Of a stretch of DNA of 28,373 nucleotides, positions 16,522-23,864 are shown piece by piece. The position numbers were made by a program, and so were the translations under genes. Below the pieces are notes generated by a model, which made no database searches, was not told the origin of the DNA, and saw only the letters and a list, made by a program, of their open reading frames with translations. How positions within the stretch are numbered: the first letter of the stretch is position 1; each line of letters opens with the position of its first letter. The stretch is from a virus: positions 1 through 28,373 of IMG/VR virus record IMGVR_UViG_3300032220_001749. One strand, 5' to 3'.

Positions 16522-17701
16522 TACGGACATTCTAAAAAAAAAATATTTTGTTGCTACATACCAAATCAAAACAACACCAAAAGGCGATCTTCGTAAAGCT
16601 GCTTGGGAATTAGCTATTGGTCAAAGTGTAGGAAATCCAAACGTAAGAAATCAATGGGAAACTGAAGAAATATTTGAAATGTCTTCATGTGTAATCCTTC
16701 ACGATGAAGGTGAATTGATTGGTAAAACAGATGGAATTGTTAAAATAGGATTCCCAATCATTAATACTGATTGGGAAGGCGATGGAATTAGTCATCTGTT
16801 ATGTCAAGTAATGGGTGGTCAAATGGATATTGAAACATTTGATGCTTGTCGTCTTATCGGATTAGAATTTCCTGATTCTGTAAAGGCGAATTTTTTAGGT
16901 CCAAAATATGGCATTAATGGAATGAGAAAATTCGTTAACAGCTATGAGAAACCTTTTAGTGGCGCAATAATAAAACCAAAGACCGGTATTACTCCAGAAG
17001 TTTTATTAAATATGGTCAAAGAATTGGTTGATGGCGGCGTCGATTTTATAAAAGAAGATGAAATATTAGCAAATCCAAGTTTTTGTACAATTCAAAAACG
17101 TGTTCCATTAATTTCAAATTATCTTCAATCTTGTGGCAGAAAAGTAGTTTATTGTGTTTGTATTAATGGTGATCATGATCATATTTTGAAAAGAGCAAAA
17201 TTAGTGTCTGAACTTGGAGGAAATGGAATTCATATTAATTTCTGGTCTGGATTCGGTGTATATAATGCAGTAAGAAAGCTTAATTTGCCATTGTTCTTGC
17301 ACTTTCAAAAAAGTGGGGATAAGGTTATTACAGATAAGCGTCATGCATTTGGAATTGACTGGTCAGTTATATGTCAATTAGCTGGTATGATGGGAGTGGA
17401 TACCATCCATGCAGGAATGTGGGGAGGGTATTTGAGCGATGATATCAATGAACTTTCTAATGTAATATCTACTCTACATTCTCACAATGTAGTTCCAGCA
17501 TTAAGCTGTGGTATGCATCCAGGATTAGTACAAGCAAATAAAAAACAATTTGGTAATGATTTTATTGCCAATGTAGGTGGAGCAATTCACGGACACCCTA
17601 TGGGCACATTGTCTGGCGCTAAAGCAATGCGACAGGCAATTGATGGAAATCATGATGTTGAATATTATGAAGGCATTAAAAAATGGGGATTGATTAGATG
17701 A
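16508..17701 (+). CDS. RuBisCO-like protein (form IV type)
   Basis: The 397-aa protein aligns by eye along the RuBisCO large subunit, N-terminal domain then barrel. Conserved: GAIIKPKTG with Lys156/Lys158 (spinach Lys175/177), FIKEDE with Lys182, Asp184 and Glu185 (carbamylated Lys201 and metal ligands Asp203/Glu204), IHAG His301 (His327), Ser333 (Ser379) and VGGAIHGHP (phosphate loop Gly403/404). Changed: the loop-6 Lys334 position is Tyr308 in GMWGGYLS, the Asn123 position is Gly104, and the barrel HxHR is HFQK. Carboxylase activity is therefore unlikely. Form IV proteins enolise, isomerise or decarboxylate phosphorylated ketoses and keto-acids. It shares ends with the cupin (14 bases) and the phosphodiesterase-like gene (ATGA). 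Which reaction it catalyses is unknown. Confidence 0.9.
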   Translation: MKFFNTDILKKKYFVATYQIKTTPKGDLRKAAWELAIGQSVGNPNVRNQWETEEIFEMSSCVILHDEGELIGKTDGIVKIGFPIINTDWEGDGISHLLCQVMGGQMDIETFDACRLIGLEFPDSVKANFLGPKYGINGMRKFVNSYEKPFSGAIIKPKTGITPEVLLNMVKELVDGGVDFIKEDEILANPSFCTIQKRVPLISNYLQSCGRKVVYCVCINGDHDHILKRAKLVSELGGNGIHINFWSGFGVYNAVRKLNLPLFLHFQKSGDKVITDKRHAFGIDWSVICQLAGMMGVDTIHAGMWGGYLSDDINELSNVISTLHSHNVVPALSCGMHPGLVQANKKQFGNDFIANVGGAIHGHPMGTLSGAKAMRQAIDGNHDVEYYEGIKKWGLIR

Positions 17702-18162
17702 GATTAATAGCTCATAGAGGGAATTGGGCTGGAAAACAACTCGAGTTTGAGAACAGACCAGATTATATATTATCTGCCGTTAAATACGGATATGATGCCG
17801 AAGTGGATTTGTGGCTACAGAACGATATACAGTATCTCGGCCACGATGCACCAGAATATTCAATTAATGAAATGTTTCTAATAAATCTTAATAAAAATCT
17901 TTGGATCCATGCTAAAAATATTGCCGCCATAGAATGGCTATCTAAAACCAATCTTCATTGGTTCTGGCATGAGAACGATAAAATAACTATGACCAATAAA
18001 GGATACATTTGGACATATCCAGAAGTGTTTATATCAAATAGTATTATCAATCAACCATCTGACAACTCTTTATTTTGGAACGATAAGCTTTGGAAAAATA
18101 CTGACTTTATTGGAATCTGTCATGATGATTTGAACTCATGTAAAACTAAATTTTCGCAATAA
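17698..18162 (+). CDS. Short glycerophosphodiester phosphodiesterase-like protein
   Basis: The 154-aa protein has the GDPD active-site set in its N-terminal half: IAHRG (His6, Arg7), ENRP (Glu18-Asn19), EVDLW (Glu35, Asp37, metal ligands) and LGHD (His49). LWIHAKN (68-74) and GYIWTYP (102-108) are the next barrel strands, also seen in GDPD-like proteins of capsule clusters. It is much shorter than the usual 230-300 aa, so the barrel is probably trimmed rather than broken, as the ligands are intact. It could cleave a phosphodiester intermediate or edit a nucleotide-activated product. It ends the overlapping cassette; 62 AT-rich bases follow. Confidence 0.78.
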   Translation: MRLIAHRGNWAGKQLEFENRPDYILSAVKYGYDAEVDLWLQNDIQYLGHDAPEYSINEMFLINLNKNLWIHAKNIAAIEWLSKTNLHWFWHENDKITMTNKGYIWTYPEVFISNSIINQPSDNSLFWNDKLWKNTDFIGICHDDLNSCKTKFSQ

Positions 18163-18224
18163 CTTAAGTTTTAAACATATGCGTCATTGTTTGTGAAAAT
18201 ATCATATCATCGTAGGAGATAGTA

Positions 18225-19556
18225 ATGTCAGAAGAGAACACATTTCTCACGCCGTTTAATTTTAAGAAGAAGTATAAGGTAATCACACTTTCGGATCATC
18301 CACTTGCACCATCTGGTGTAGGTGTCCAAGCACGCTTTCTTATTGATGGTCTTATCAAGACCGGTCAATGGTCATTCCGCTGCTTAGGCGGCGCTATGAA
18401 GCACGCAAAGTACGATACGATAGCTGTCAACCCTGACTTCATTGTAAAGCCTGTAGACGGCTTTGGAAGCAAGGAGCTCATTCGTCAGCTTCTTATTACG
18501 GAACAACCTGATGCCATATTCTTGTTTACAGATCCACGCCAGTTTACTTGGCTTTGGGAAATGGAAGATGAAATCCATCAAGTATGCCCAATCGTCTATT
18601 GGCACGTTTGGGATAATGATCCATATCCAGCATTTAACTTCCCATGGTATGAGAGTACCGATCTAATCAATTGCCTTTCTTATAAGACATTTGAAATGGT
18701 CAAACCTCATTTCCCAGAGAAGACCAACTATATTCCTCACACGTTCCCGAAGGAGGCATATCATGCTCTACCGGTGGAACAAATTAATCATCTTAAGCAA
18801 CAGAACTTTGGTGCAAAAGCTGACTGGTTTAAGGCTCTTTGGGTTAATCGTAATGCTACACGTAAAATGCCGAATGATGTTCTTCTTGGATGGAAGACCT
18901 TCCTTGATGATCTTGAAAAGAAAGAAGGACACCGTAATGCAGTTCTAATCATGCATACAGATCCAAATGATATGGAAGGTCCAAATCTTCTTGCCGTATC
19001 CGATATGCTTGGATTAAATGAAAATGTTTGGTTCTCAAATGATCGTCTTCAATTTGAGCAAATGAATGTTATGCACAACCTCGCAGACGTTTGTGTTAAC
19101 ATAGCTAAGAATGAAGGGTTTGGTCTTTCTACTCTTATTTCATTGCAGGTTGGTAAGCCAATCATTGCTCTTAAGACCGGCGGCGAAACACGTCAGGTAG
19201 AAGATTATCGTAATGGTTATCAGTATGGCGTTGCTATTGAGCCAGCAAAGCGTTCATTAGTCGGTTCACAAATGGTTCCTTATATCTTCGAAGACTATTG
19301 CACGGAACGTCAAGTGGCAGACGCTTTTATGGAAGTATATAGTTGGACACCAGAGAAGAAGGCAGAGTTCAGAGAGAAGACTACCGAATATCTTGAGCAT
19401 GAATTCAAGTATGAAAACATGGTTCAAAGCTGGCATGATACGATGTTAAAGTGCGTTGAAGATTTCAAGGCAAGAAAAGATGCCGGTGCTCTTAAACGTT
19501 GGAAGCTACAAGGAATAAATCCAGCTCCTGCTAACAAGTTGATCAATATTAAGTGA
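18225..19556 (+). CDS. GT4-like glycosyltransferase
   Basis: This 443-aa protein is a two-domain GT-B enzyme. APSGVGVQARF (28-38) is the glycine-rich acceptor loop near the start of GT4 enzymes, LWVNRNATRKM (205-215) opens the second domain with the phosphate-binding Arg/Lys, and NEGFGLSTL (296-304) is the E-x-G-F-G donor motif with the retaining-type glutamate. The strong Shine-Dalgarno AGGAGA (18214-18219) supports the ATG at 18225. Base composition is clearly higher in GC than the preceding island, more like the left-edge genes, so it may belong to the phage backbone rather than the acquired glycan island. It might glycosylate DNA, a virion protein or a host glycan. Confidence 0.85.
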   Translation: MSEENTFLTPFNFKKKYKVITLSDHPLAPSGVGVQARFLIDGLIKTGQWSFRCLGGAMKHAKYDTIAVNPDFIVKPVDGFGSKELIRQLLITEQPDAIFLFTDPRQFTWLWEMEDEIHQVCPIVYWHVWDNDPYPAFNFPWYESTDLINCLSYKTFEMVKPHFPEKTNYIPHTFPKEAYHALPVEQINHLKQQNFGAKADWFKALWVNRNATRKMPNDVLLGWKTFLDDLEKKEGHRNAVLIMHTDPNDMEGPNLLAVSDMLGLNENVWFSNDRLQFEQMNVMHNLADVCVNIAKNEGFGLSTLISLQVGKPIIALKTGGETRQVEDYRNGYQYGVAIEPAKRSLVGSQMVPYIFEDYCTERQVADAFMEVYSWTPEKKAEFREKTTEYLEHEFKYENMVQSWHDTMLKCVEDFKARKDAGALKRWKLQGINPAPANKLINIK

Positions 19557-19570
19557 TAAGGGATATAGTA

Positions 19571-20749
19571 ATGACAAAGAAAACAGTAATTCTTCGTGGT
19601 CCAGTATTAACCGAGAGTGGTTATGGAGTTCATGCTCGTCAGATAGCTCGTTGGCTATTTGATTTAGCAGATAGAACTGGAAATATTGATGTTGTTACGG
19701 AACCTCTTCCATGGGGTGCAACTCCATGGCACGTAGACGTTTATGCTCATGATGGGCTAATAGGTCGTCTATTACAAGCTGCTGGCAAGCGAGATAAGTA
19801 TGATGTATCTCTTCAGCTTCAGTTGCCAAATGAATGGAACCCTTTCCTTGCAGATTTTAACGTTGGTATTACGGCGGGCGTAGAAGGCGACGTTTGTAAT
19901 CCAGCATGGATTTCAGCTATTAATCGGATGGATCTCCTAATTGTTCCTTCAGAGTTCGTAAAGGGAGTATTTACAAATACTGGCGAAGTTAAAACCAATA
20001 TAGTTGTTATTCCTGAAGCCTTTATTGATGCAGTAGCCAAGCCAGAGTTGCCAGAGCTTGATTTAGAACTTAAGACGGATTTCAACTTCTTATTATTTGG
20101 ACAGATTACCGGCAACAATCCAGAGAATGATCGTAAGAATATTTTCTATGCTGTTAAGTGGTTATGTGAACAATTCAAAGACAGCCCTGATGTTGGAATA
20201 GTTATTAAAACAAATACTGGTAGACATACGGTAGTTGATCGCATGAGAACAACTAATATGTTGGCGCAGCTTACTATGGAAATCAAGAAGGGTGCAGAGT
20301 TTCCAAAGTTCTATCTTCTTCATGGTGATATGACAGACGACGAAGTAGCATCTCTATATCGTCATCCAAAGATTAAAGCCCTTGTAGCTCCTACTCGTGG
20401 TGAAGGATTTGGTCTTCCTATTCTTGAGGCGGCGGCTTCTGGTCTTCCAGTTATTGCTACGGGCTGGAGTGCTCATACAGAGTTCCTTGGTAAAGGGAAG
20501 TACGTAAAGCTTGACTATCGTTTAGAGCAAATTCATCAAACCCGAGTAGATAATCAGATTTGGATGGAAAAAGCCAAGTGGGCAAATGTTAAAGAAGATG
20601 ATTTCAAGCACCGTGTAAAGAAGTTTGTAGAAAGCCCACAAATGCCTCAACAATGGGCTAAAGATTTAGCCGTAACTCTTAAGAAGGAATACTCTTATGA
20701 GGCGGTTGCTACTCAATATACAGAAGCACTTAAGGAAGTATTGGGATGA
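19571..20749 (+). CDS. GT4-like glycosyltransferase
   Basis: I place the start at ATG 19571 because AAGGGA (19558-19563) lies seven bases before it; the frame also allows a GTG at 19553. The 392-aa product is GT-B: TESGYGVHARQ (14-24) is the N-terminal loop, FLLFGQITG the start of domain two, and TRGEGFGLP (275-283) followed by EAAASGLPVIA the donor site with the E-x-G-F-G glutamate. It is a paralogue-like companion of the gene before it, with a similar loop pair and similar base composition. Two tandem GT4 enzymes imply a two-step transfer. It overlaps the membrane-protein gene by ATGA. Confidence 0.85.
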   Translation: MTKKTVILRGPVLTESGYGVHARQIARWLFDLADRTGNIDVVTEPLPWGATPWHVDVYAHDGLIGRLLQAAGKRDKYDVSLQLQLPNEWNPFLADFNVGITAGVEGDVCNPAWISAINRMDLLIVPSEFVKGVFTNTGEVKTNIVVIPEAFIDAVAKPELPELDLELKTDFNFLLFGQITGNNPENDRKNIFYAVKWLCEQFKDSPDVGIVIKTNTGRHTVVDRMRTTNMLAQLTMEIKKGAEFPKFYLLHGDMTDDEVASLYRHPKIKALVAPTRGEGFGLPILEAAASGLPVIATGWSAHTEFLGKGKYVKLDYRLEQIHQTRVDNQIWMEKAKWANVKEDDFKHRVKKFVESPQMPQQWAKDLAVTLKKEYSYEAVATQYTEALKEVLG

Positions 20750-21153
20750 TTATACTTGGATTAACAACTCTGGTAATATTATTTCTATTAATTACGTCAA
20801 TATTTTATCTAATTCGTTTTGCACGGATTATTATGATTATTGAAGATGATTTTTCTGATGCTGTAGAGGCATTAGAGGATACCGAACAGGCATTAGAGAA
20901 AATCTTAGAAATGAGATTATTCTTTGATAGCAAAGAAGTTCAAATGGTTGTTCATGAAGCCATGGCAGAGATTAAGAAAAATAAAATGGCTGTTAATCGT
21001 GTGGCTCTTAAATTTGTTGATCGTAGCAAACAAAAATATAATATGGTTGTTGAAGAAGAACCTAATATTCGTGAATTGCAAGAGAGAATAATGAGAGAGC
21101 GTATACTCCGAGGAGAAATGTTAGATGAGAATACGCAAGACTTCAACCGTTGA
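20746..21153 (+). CDS. Membrane-anchored coiled-coil protein
   Basis: This is a 135-aa protein with one strongly hydrophobic segment at residues 1-23 (Ile/Leu rich), then basic Arg24 and Arg27, then long charged helices. The stretch 35-60 (AVEALEDTEQALEKILEM) shows heptad-like spacing. The N-out or N-in orientation is unclear, but the positive residues after the span favour a cytoplasmic C-terminus. I recognise no family. It overlaps the late sigma gene by 29 bases and the GT4 gene by four, so it is co-translated with both. A scaffolding or envelope-associated role in infection is possible but unsupported. Confidence 0.75.
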   Translation: MIILGLTTLVILFLLITSIFYLIRFARIIMIIEDDFSDAVEALEDTEQALEKILEMRLFFDSKEVQMVVHEAMAEIKKNKMAVNRVALKFVDRSKQKYNMVVEEEPNIRELQERIMRERILRGEMLDENTQDFNR

Positions 21154-21964
21154 TATATCAGCAGAAATTAATGATATTGGTGACTTATTAACGGTAGCTC
21201 CACGTACCGATTCTATACCTCCAATTGGTAGTCCCGAAAAAAAAGGTAGAAGGAAGATTAAACGTAAAGGCGATCAACCTACCCTTATCAATTATTTTAC
21301 AGATAAAACACAAGAACAAATTATAATCTATCAGCAGGAAGCCGATACGGAAAAAAAGAAAAAGGTTTACGTGAAGGAGATACTTCCTGCCTTTGATAGC
21401 CTTGTAGAAAATCTGATAAACGTCTATGGCTTTTCAGTAATATATGAGAGTAAGCAAGACCTTAAGCATGAGTGTTTACAGTTCCTATATTCAGCGGTAG
21501 AGAAGTTTAACGCTGAAAAGGGTAGTAAAGCATTTTCTTATTTCAACGTTGTAGCTAAAAACTGGTTAACCATTAAGAGCAAACAGAACATCAAACGTGT
21601 TCAAAGTTATATCTCAATGGATGATCGTGATAATTTATCTAAGGAAGATGTTGAGCAGATTGAGACGCAACAGTTTCAACCTGGATTTGAAGAACTTTAT
21701 ACCATGGTTAATACTCATGATTATCTGATTAAGCTTGTTGCGGCTATAGAGGACAAGACTAAGACAGATAATGAAAAAATGGTAGTTAATGCCATTAAAG
21801 TACTTATTAGCAATCTTGAAGACGTTGATCTTTTAAGTAAGAGGGCGATACTACTCTATGTAAGGGAACTCACAACTTTAAGTTCTAAACAGTTATCGAT
21901 TGTACTGAGTTCTCTTAAGAGACATTATCGTGATGTAAAGAACACCGACGAGTTTAGCATATAG
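21125..21964 (+). CDS. gp55-like late-transcription sigma factor
   Basis: This 279-aa protein is longer than T4 gp55 (185 aa). The core from about 85 to 160 matches sigma region 2: IYESKQDLKHECLQ, LYSAVEKFNAEKG, SYFNVVAKNWLTIKSKQ. This resembles gp55's helix-loop that contacts the polymerase clamp and the -10 element; no region 4 is visible, as expected for gp55. T4 gp55 directs host RNA polymerase to TATAAATA late promoters and is activated by the sliding clamp. Here the N-terminal extension holds QPTLINYF (51-58), a match to the PIP-box pattern Q-x-x-h-x-x-aromatic-aromatic. The Shine-Dalgarno AGGAGA (21111-21116) lies eight bases before the ATG, inside the upstream gene. Confidence 0.75.
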   Translation: MRIRKTSTVDISAEINDIGDLLTVAPRTDSIPPIGSPEKKGRRKIKRKGDQPTLINYFTDKTQEQIIIYQQEADTEKKKKVYVKEILPAFDSLVENLINVYGFSVIYESKQDLKHECLQFLYSAVEKFNAEKGSKAFSYFNVVAKNWLTIKSKQNIKRVQSYISMDDRDNLSKEDVEQIETQQFQPGFEELYTMVNTHDYLIKLVAAIEDKTKTDNEKMVVNAIKVLISNLEDVDLLSKRAILLYVRELTTLSSKQLSIVLSSLKRHYRDVKNTDEFSI

Positions 21965-21986
21965 AGCTTCTCTAATTGGTAGGGTT

Positions 21987-22022
21987 CCACTTATCAATAT
22001 ATTTGTTTATAGAAATAAGTGG
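21987..22022 (+). repeat. Inverted repeat in the leader of the 22046 gene
   Basis: CCACTTAT (21987-21994) and ATAAGTGG (22015-22022) are perfect 8-base arms with a 20-base AT-rich loop, in the 81-base gap after the sigma gene. No T-run follows the right arm, so it is not a standard terminator. It may be an operator, an RNA hairpin in the leader, or a transcript-end structure. Confidence 0.6.
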
Positions 22023-22045
22023 TATACCTTTATATATTTAGGGAT

Positions 22046-22528
22046 ATGGCAAAGAAAAATATACCTGTTTATCAACCCGCCGCTCCATCATTTGAGCTAC
22101 CCACTCCTCCAGAAGAACCTGACACAACTGGATTAGAGGTTGGATTTCGGCGTCCAAATATAGATGAATTGGACAATAAGATTAATCAACAGCTCCATGA
22201 TTTCTCTTCTCTTCTTAATCAGATATCATCTGTAGAAGACAAGCAGAAGGCGCTCTGGAAGCAAATCTATGAGAACTCGGTGCAAGACCGTAAGAATGCC
22301 TACATCATGTGGATAGACCTTTATGGTTATGTCCATGCGAACCCTAATGAGCACGCTATTCATGGTCAAAACTTATCTCGTTACATGGAACGTATGAGTA
22401 AGGCAAATGATCAAATACTTAAGTTAACTGAATTGGTATCTAAGGCAAGCGAAGAAGACTTAGATGATATGATGTCTGAAGAAGACATATATGACAAAAT
22501 TCAAAAAACAACAGGCATGAAACAATGA
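22046..22528 (+). CDS. Coiled-coil hypothetical protein
   Basis: The ATG at 22046 is preferred over the GTG at 22019, which lies inside the inverted repeat. The 160-aa product begins with a Pro-rich low-complexity arm (YQPAAPSFELPTPPEEP, 9-25), then long charged helices with heptads (DELDNKINQQLHDFSSLLNQ and after), a central WIDLYGYV segment, and an acidic C-terminus (EEDLDDMMSEEDIYDK). I recognise no family. A small phage structural or terminase-associated protein would fit this composition and place, but nothing specific shows it. The gene overlaps the ligase-like gene by ATGA. Confidence 0.7.
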   Translation: MAKKNIPVYQPAAPSFELPTPPEEPDTTGLEVGFRRPNIDELDNKINQQLHDFSSLLNQISSVEDKQKALWKQIYENSVQDRKNAYIMWIDLYGYVHANPNEHAIHGQNLSRYMERMSKANDQILKLTELVSKASEEDLDDMMSEEDIYDKIQKTTGMKQ

Positions 22529-23817
22529 GCTCAGTAAAAAGACAAAAGGTTATCAAGCAGATAAAAGATGTTTTACTTCCTACCATTCTCGAACAGATAG
22601 CCGAGGGCGGTCTTGGTGGGCATATGTCTCACGTCCATGAGGATTACAATCTAACCTTTGGAGAAATAAAAGCTATATTTCAGCAAGCCAGCAAGGGTAA
22701 GTTAGAGAACGTGTCAGAAAAACTTGATGGACAAAACGTATTCTTTACGTTTACTCCAGCAGAAGGATTAAGATTTGCTCGTAATACCGGTCATATTAAA
22801 ACAAATGGAATGGGGGCAGATGAGATTGAAACAAGATGGGCAGACAAGCCACGGGTCGCTGCTGTATTTGGAAAAGCCTATAAGGTGCTATCAGCCGCTA
22901 TAGCATCGTTATCTCCAGCAGATAGAGCCGCTATCTTCAATGATGGCAAGATTTGGTATTCAGCAGAGATAGTAGGCACCCTTAATCCTAATGTTATAAA
23001 CTATGATCAAGATGCCGTTGTGTTTCACGAAAGTGGAAATGTATATGATGAAAATGGTCAACCATTAAACATAGACACCAGCAAAAATTTTGCAAAGCTT
23101 GTTGCAACTACAAATCGTATGCAAGCTGCAATAAAAGATAGTGGCTGGAAAGTGTCCGGACCGGTTATGGTTTCATTGCAAAAGCTATCAAATAATGAGC
23201 CATTAGAAATGGCTATTGCCGGATTAAATGGCGTCATGAACAGTTATAGTATGACCAATGACAATACTCTTGGCGAAATGTTTGAAGAATATGTTATTTC
23301 TGAACGGATGAAAGATATTATAGCTGATGACGATACCAAAAGTTATCTTGCTGAACTTGTATCAGATTTTGAAAAAAATCTTACCAGCAAAAAGCCAATA
23401 TTAGAAGATTTAGTTAAAGAGGGATTGGTGCAAAAGGAACAAGTTAAAGATATTGTTGACCTTATAAGAAATGGCACCGTTCTTTATAATGAAGCGACCG
23501 ACACAGTAAGATTTATAATAAAAAATTTCGCTGAAGATATTTTAAAAGGCGTTGCAAGTTATCTTATTATAAATCCGGACAAGGAAGTTCAACGCCTAAG
23601 AGGCGAAGTTGAAAAGTCTATAGAAACCATTAGAACTGCTGGGACAGAACATTCAAATGAAGTAATGAAAAAAGAATTGTCCCGTTTAGGAAATGTTGAT
23701 AACATTACAAGTTCCATGGAAGGTATTGTTTTTAAATACGGCGGCAAGGTATATAAGTTAACCGGGGCATTTGCTCCAGTTAATCAATTGCTTGGAATAG
23801 CCAAATATGGTCGATAA
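22525..23817 (+). CDS. Ligase/nucleotidyltransferase-fold protein (RNA-ligase-like motifs)
   Basis: The 430-aa protein shows the ordered motifs of covalent nucleotidyltransferases: SEKLDGQN with Lys66-x-Asp68-Gly69 (motif I nucleophile), RFARN (83-87, motif Ia/Arg), WYSAEIVG with Glu148 (motif III/IIIa type), MEGIVFKY with Glu399-Gly400 (motif IV), and YKLTG with Lys411 (motif V). A large helical insert, about 160-390, separates III from IV, far longer than in T4 RNA ligases or DNA ligases. HMSHVHEDYNLTFGE (33-47) is a conserved-looking N-terminal segment, and related proteins are, as I recall, found in T4-like cyanophages without assigned function. It may seal RNA or DNA, or be a fold reused structurally near the baseplate genes. 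Confidence 0.7.
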   Translation: MSSVKRQKVIKQIKDVLLPTILEQIAEGGLGGHMSHVHEDYNLTFGEIKAIFQQASKGKLENVSEKLDGQNVFFTFTPAEGLRFARNTGHIKTNGMGADEIETRWADKPRVAAVFGKAYKVLSAAIASLSPADRAAIFNDGKIWYSAEIVGTLNPNVINYDQDAVVFHESGNVYDENGQPLNIDTSKNFAKLVATTNRMQAAIKDSGWKVSGPVMVSLQKLSNNEPLEMAIAGLNGVMNSYSMTNDNTLGEMFEEYVISERMKDIIADDDTKSYLAELVSDFEKNLTSKKPILEDLVKEGLVQKEQVKDIVDLIRNGTVLYNEATDTVRFIIKNFAEDILKGVASYLIINPDKEVQRLRGEVEKSIETIRTAGTEHSNEVMKKELSRLGNVDNITSSMEGIVFKYGGKVYKLTGAFAPVNQLLGIAKYGR

Positions 23818-23864
23818 TAAAGAAGTCATATTTTAAAAACTGTTTTAGGTTATATCTATAGAAT

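Noticed and set aside
16508-17701. A carbon-fixing RuBisCO
   Set aside because: The loop-6 lysine and the Asn123 equivalent are not present and no small subunit or phosphoribulokinase is nearby, so a form IV-type RuBisCO-like protein is the better call.
18163-18224. Sigma-70-type promoter before the GT4 pair
   Set aside because: TTGTTT and TATCAT can be found but are only 12 bases apart, too close for a normal promoter.
22019-22045. GTG start extending the coiled-coil gene upstream
   Set aside because: The GTG falls in the right arm of the inverted repeat with no ribosome binding site, and the ATG at 22046 begins a more natural N-terminus.
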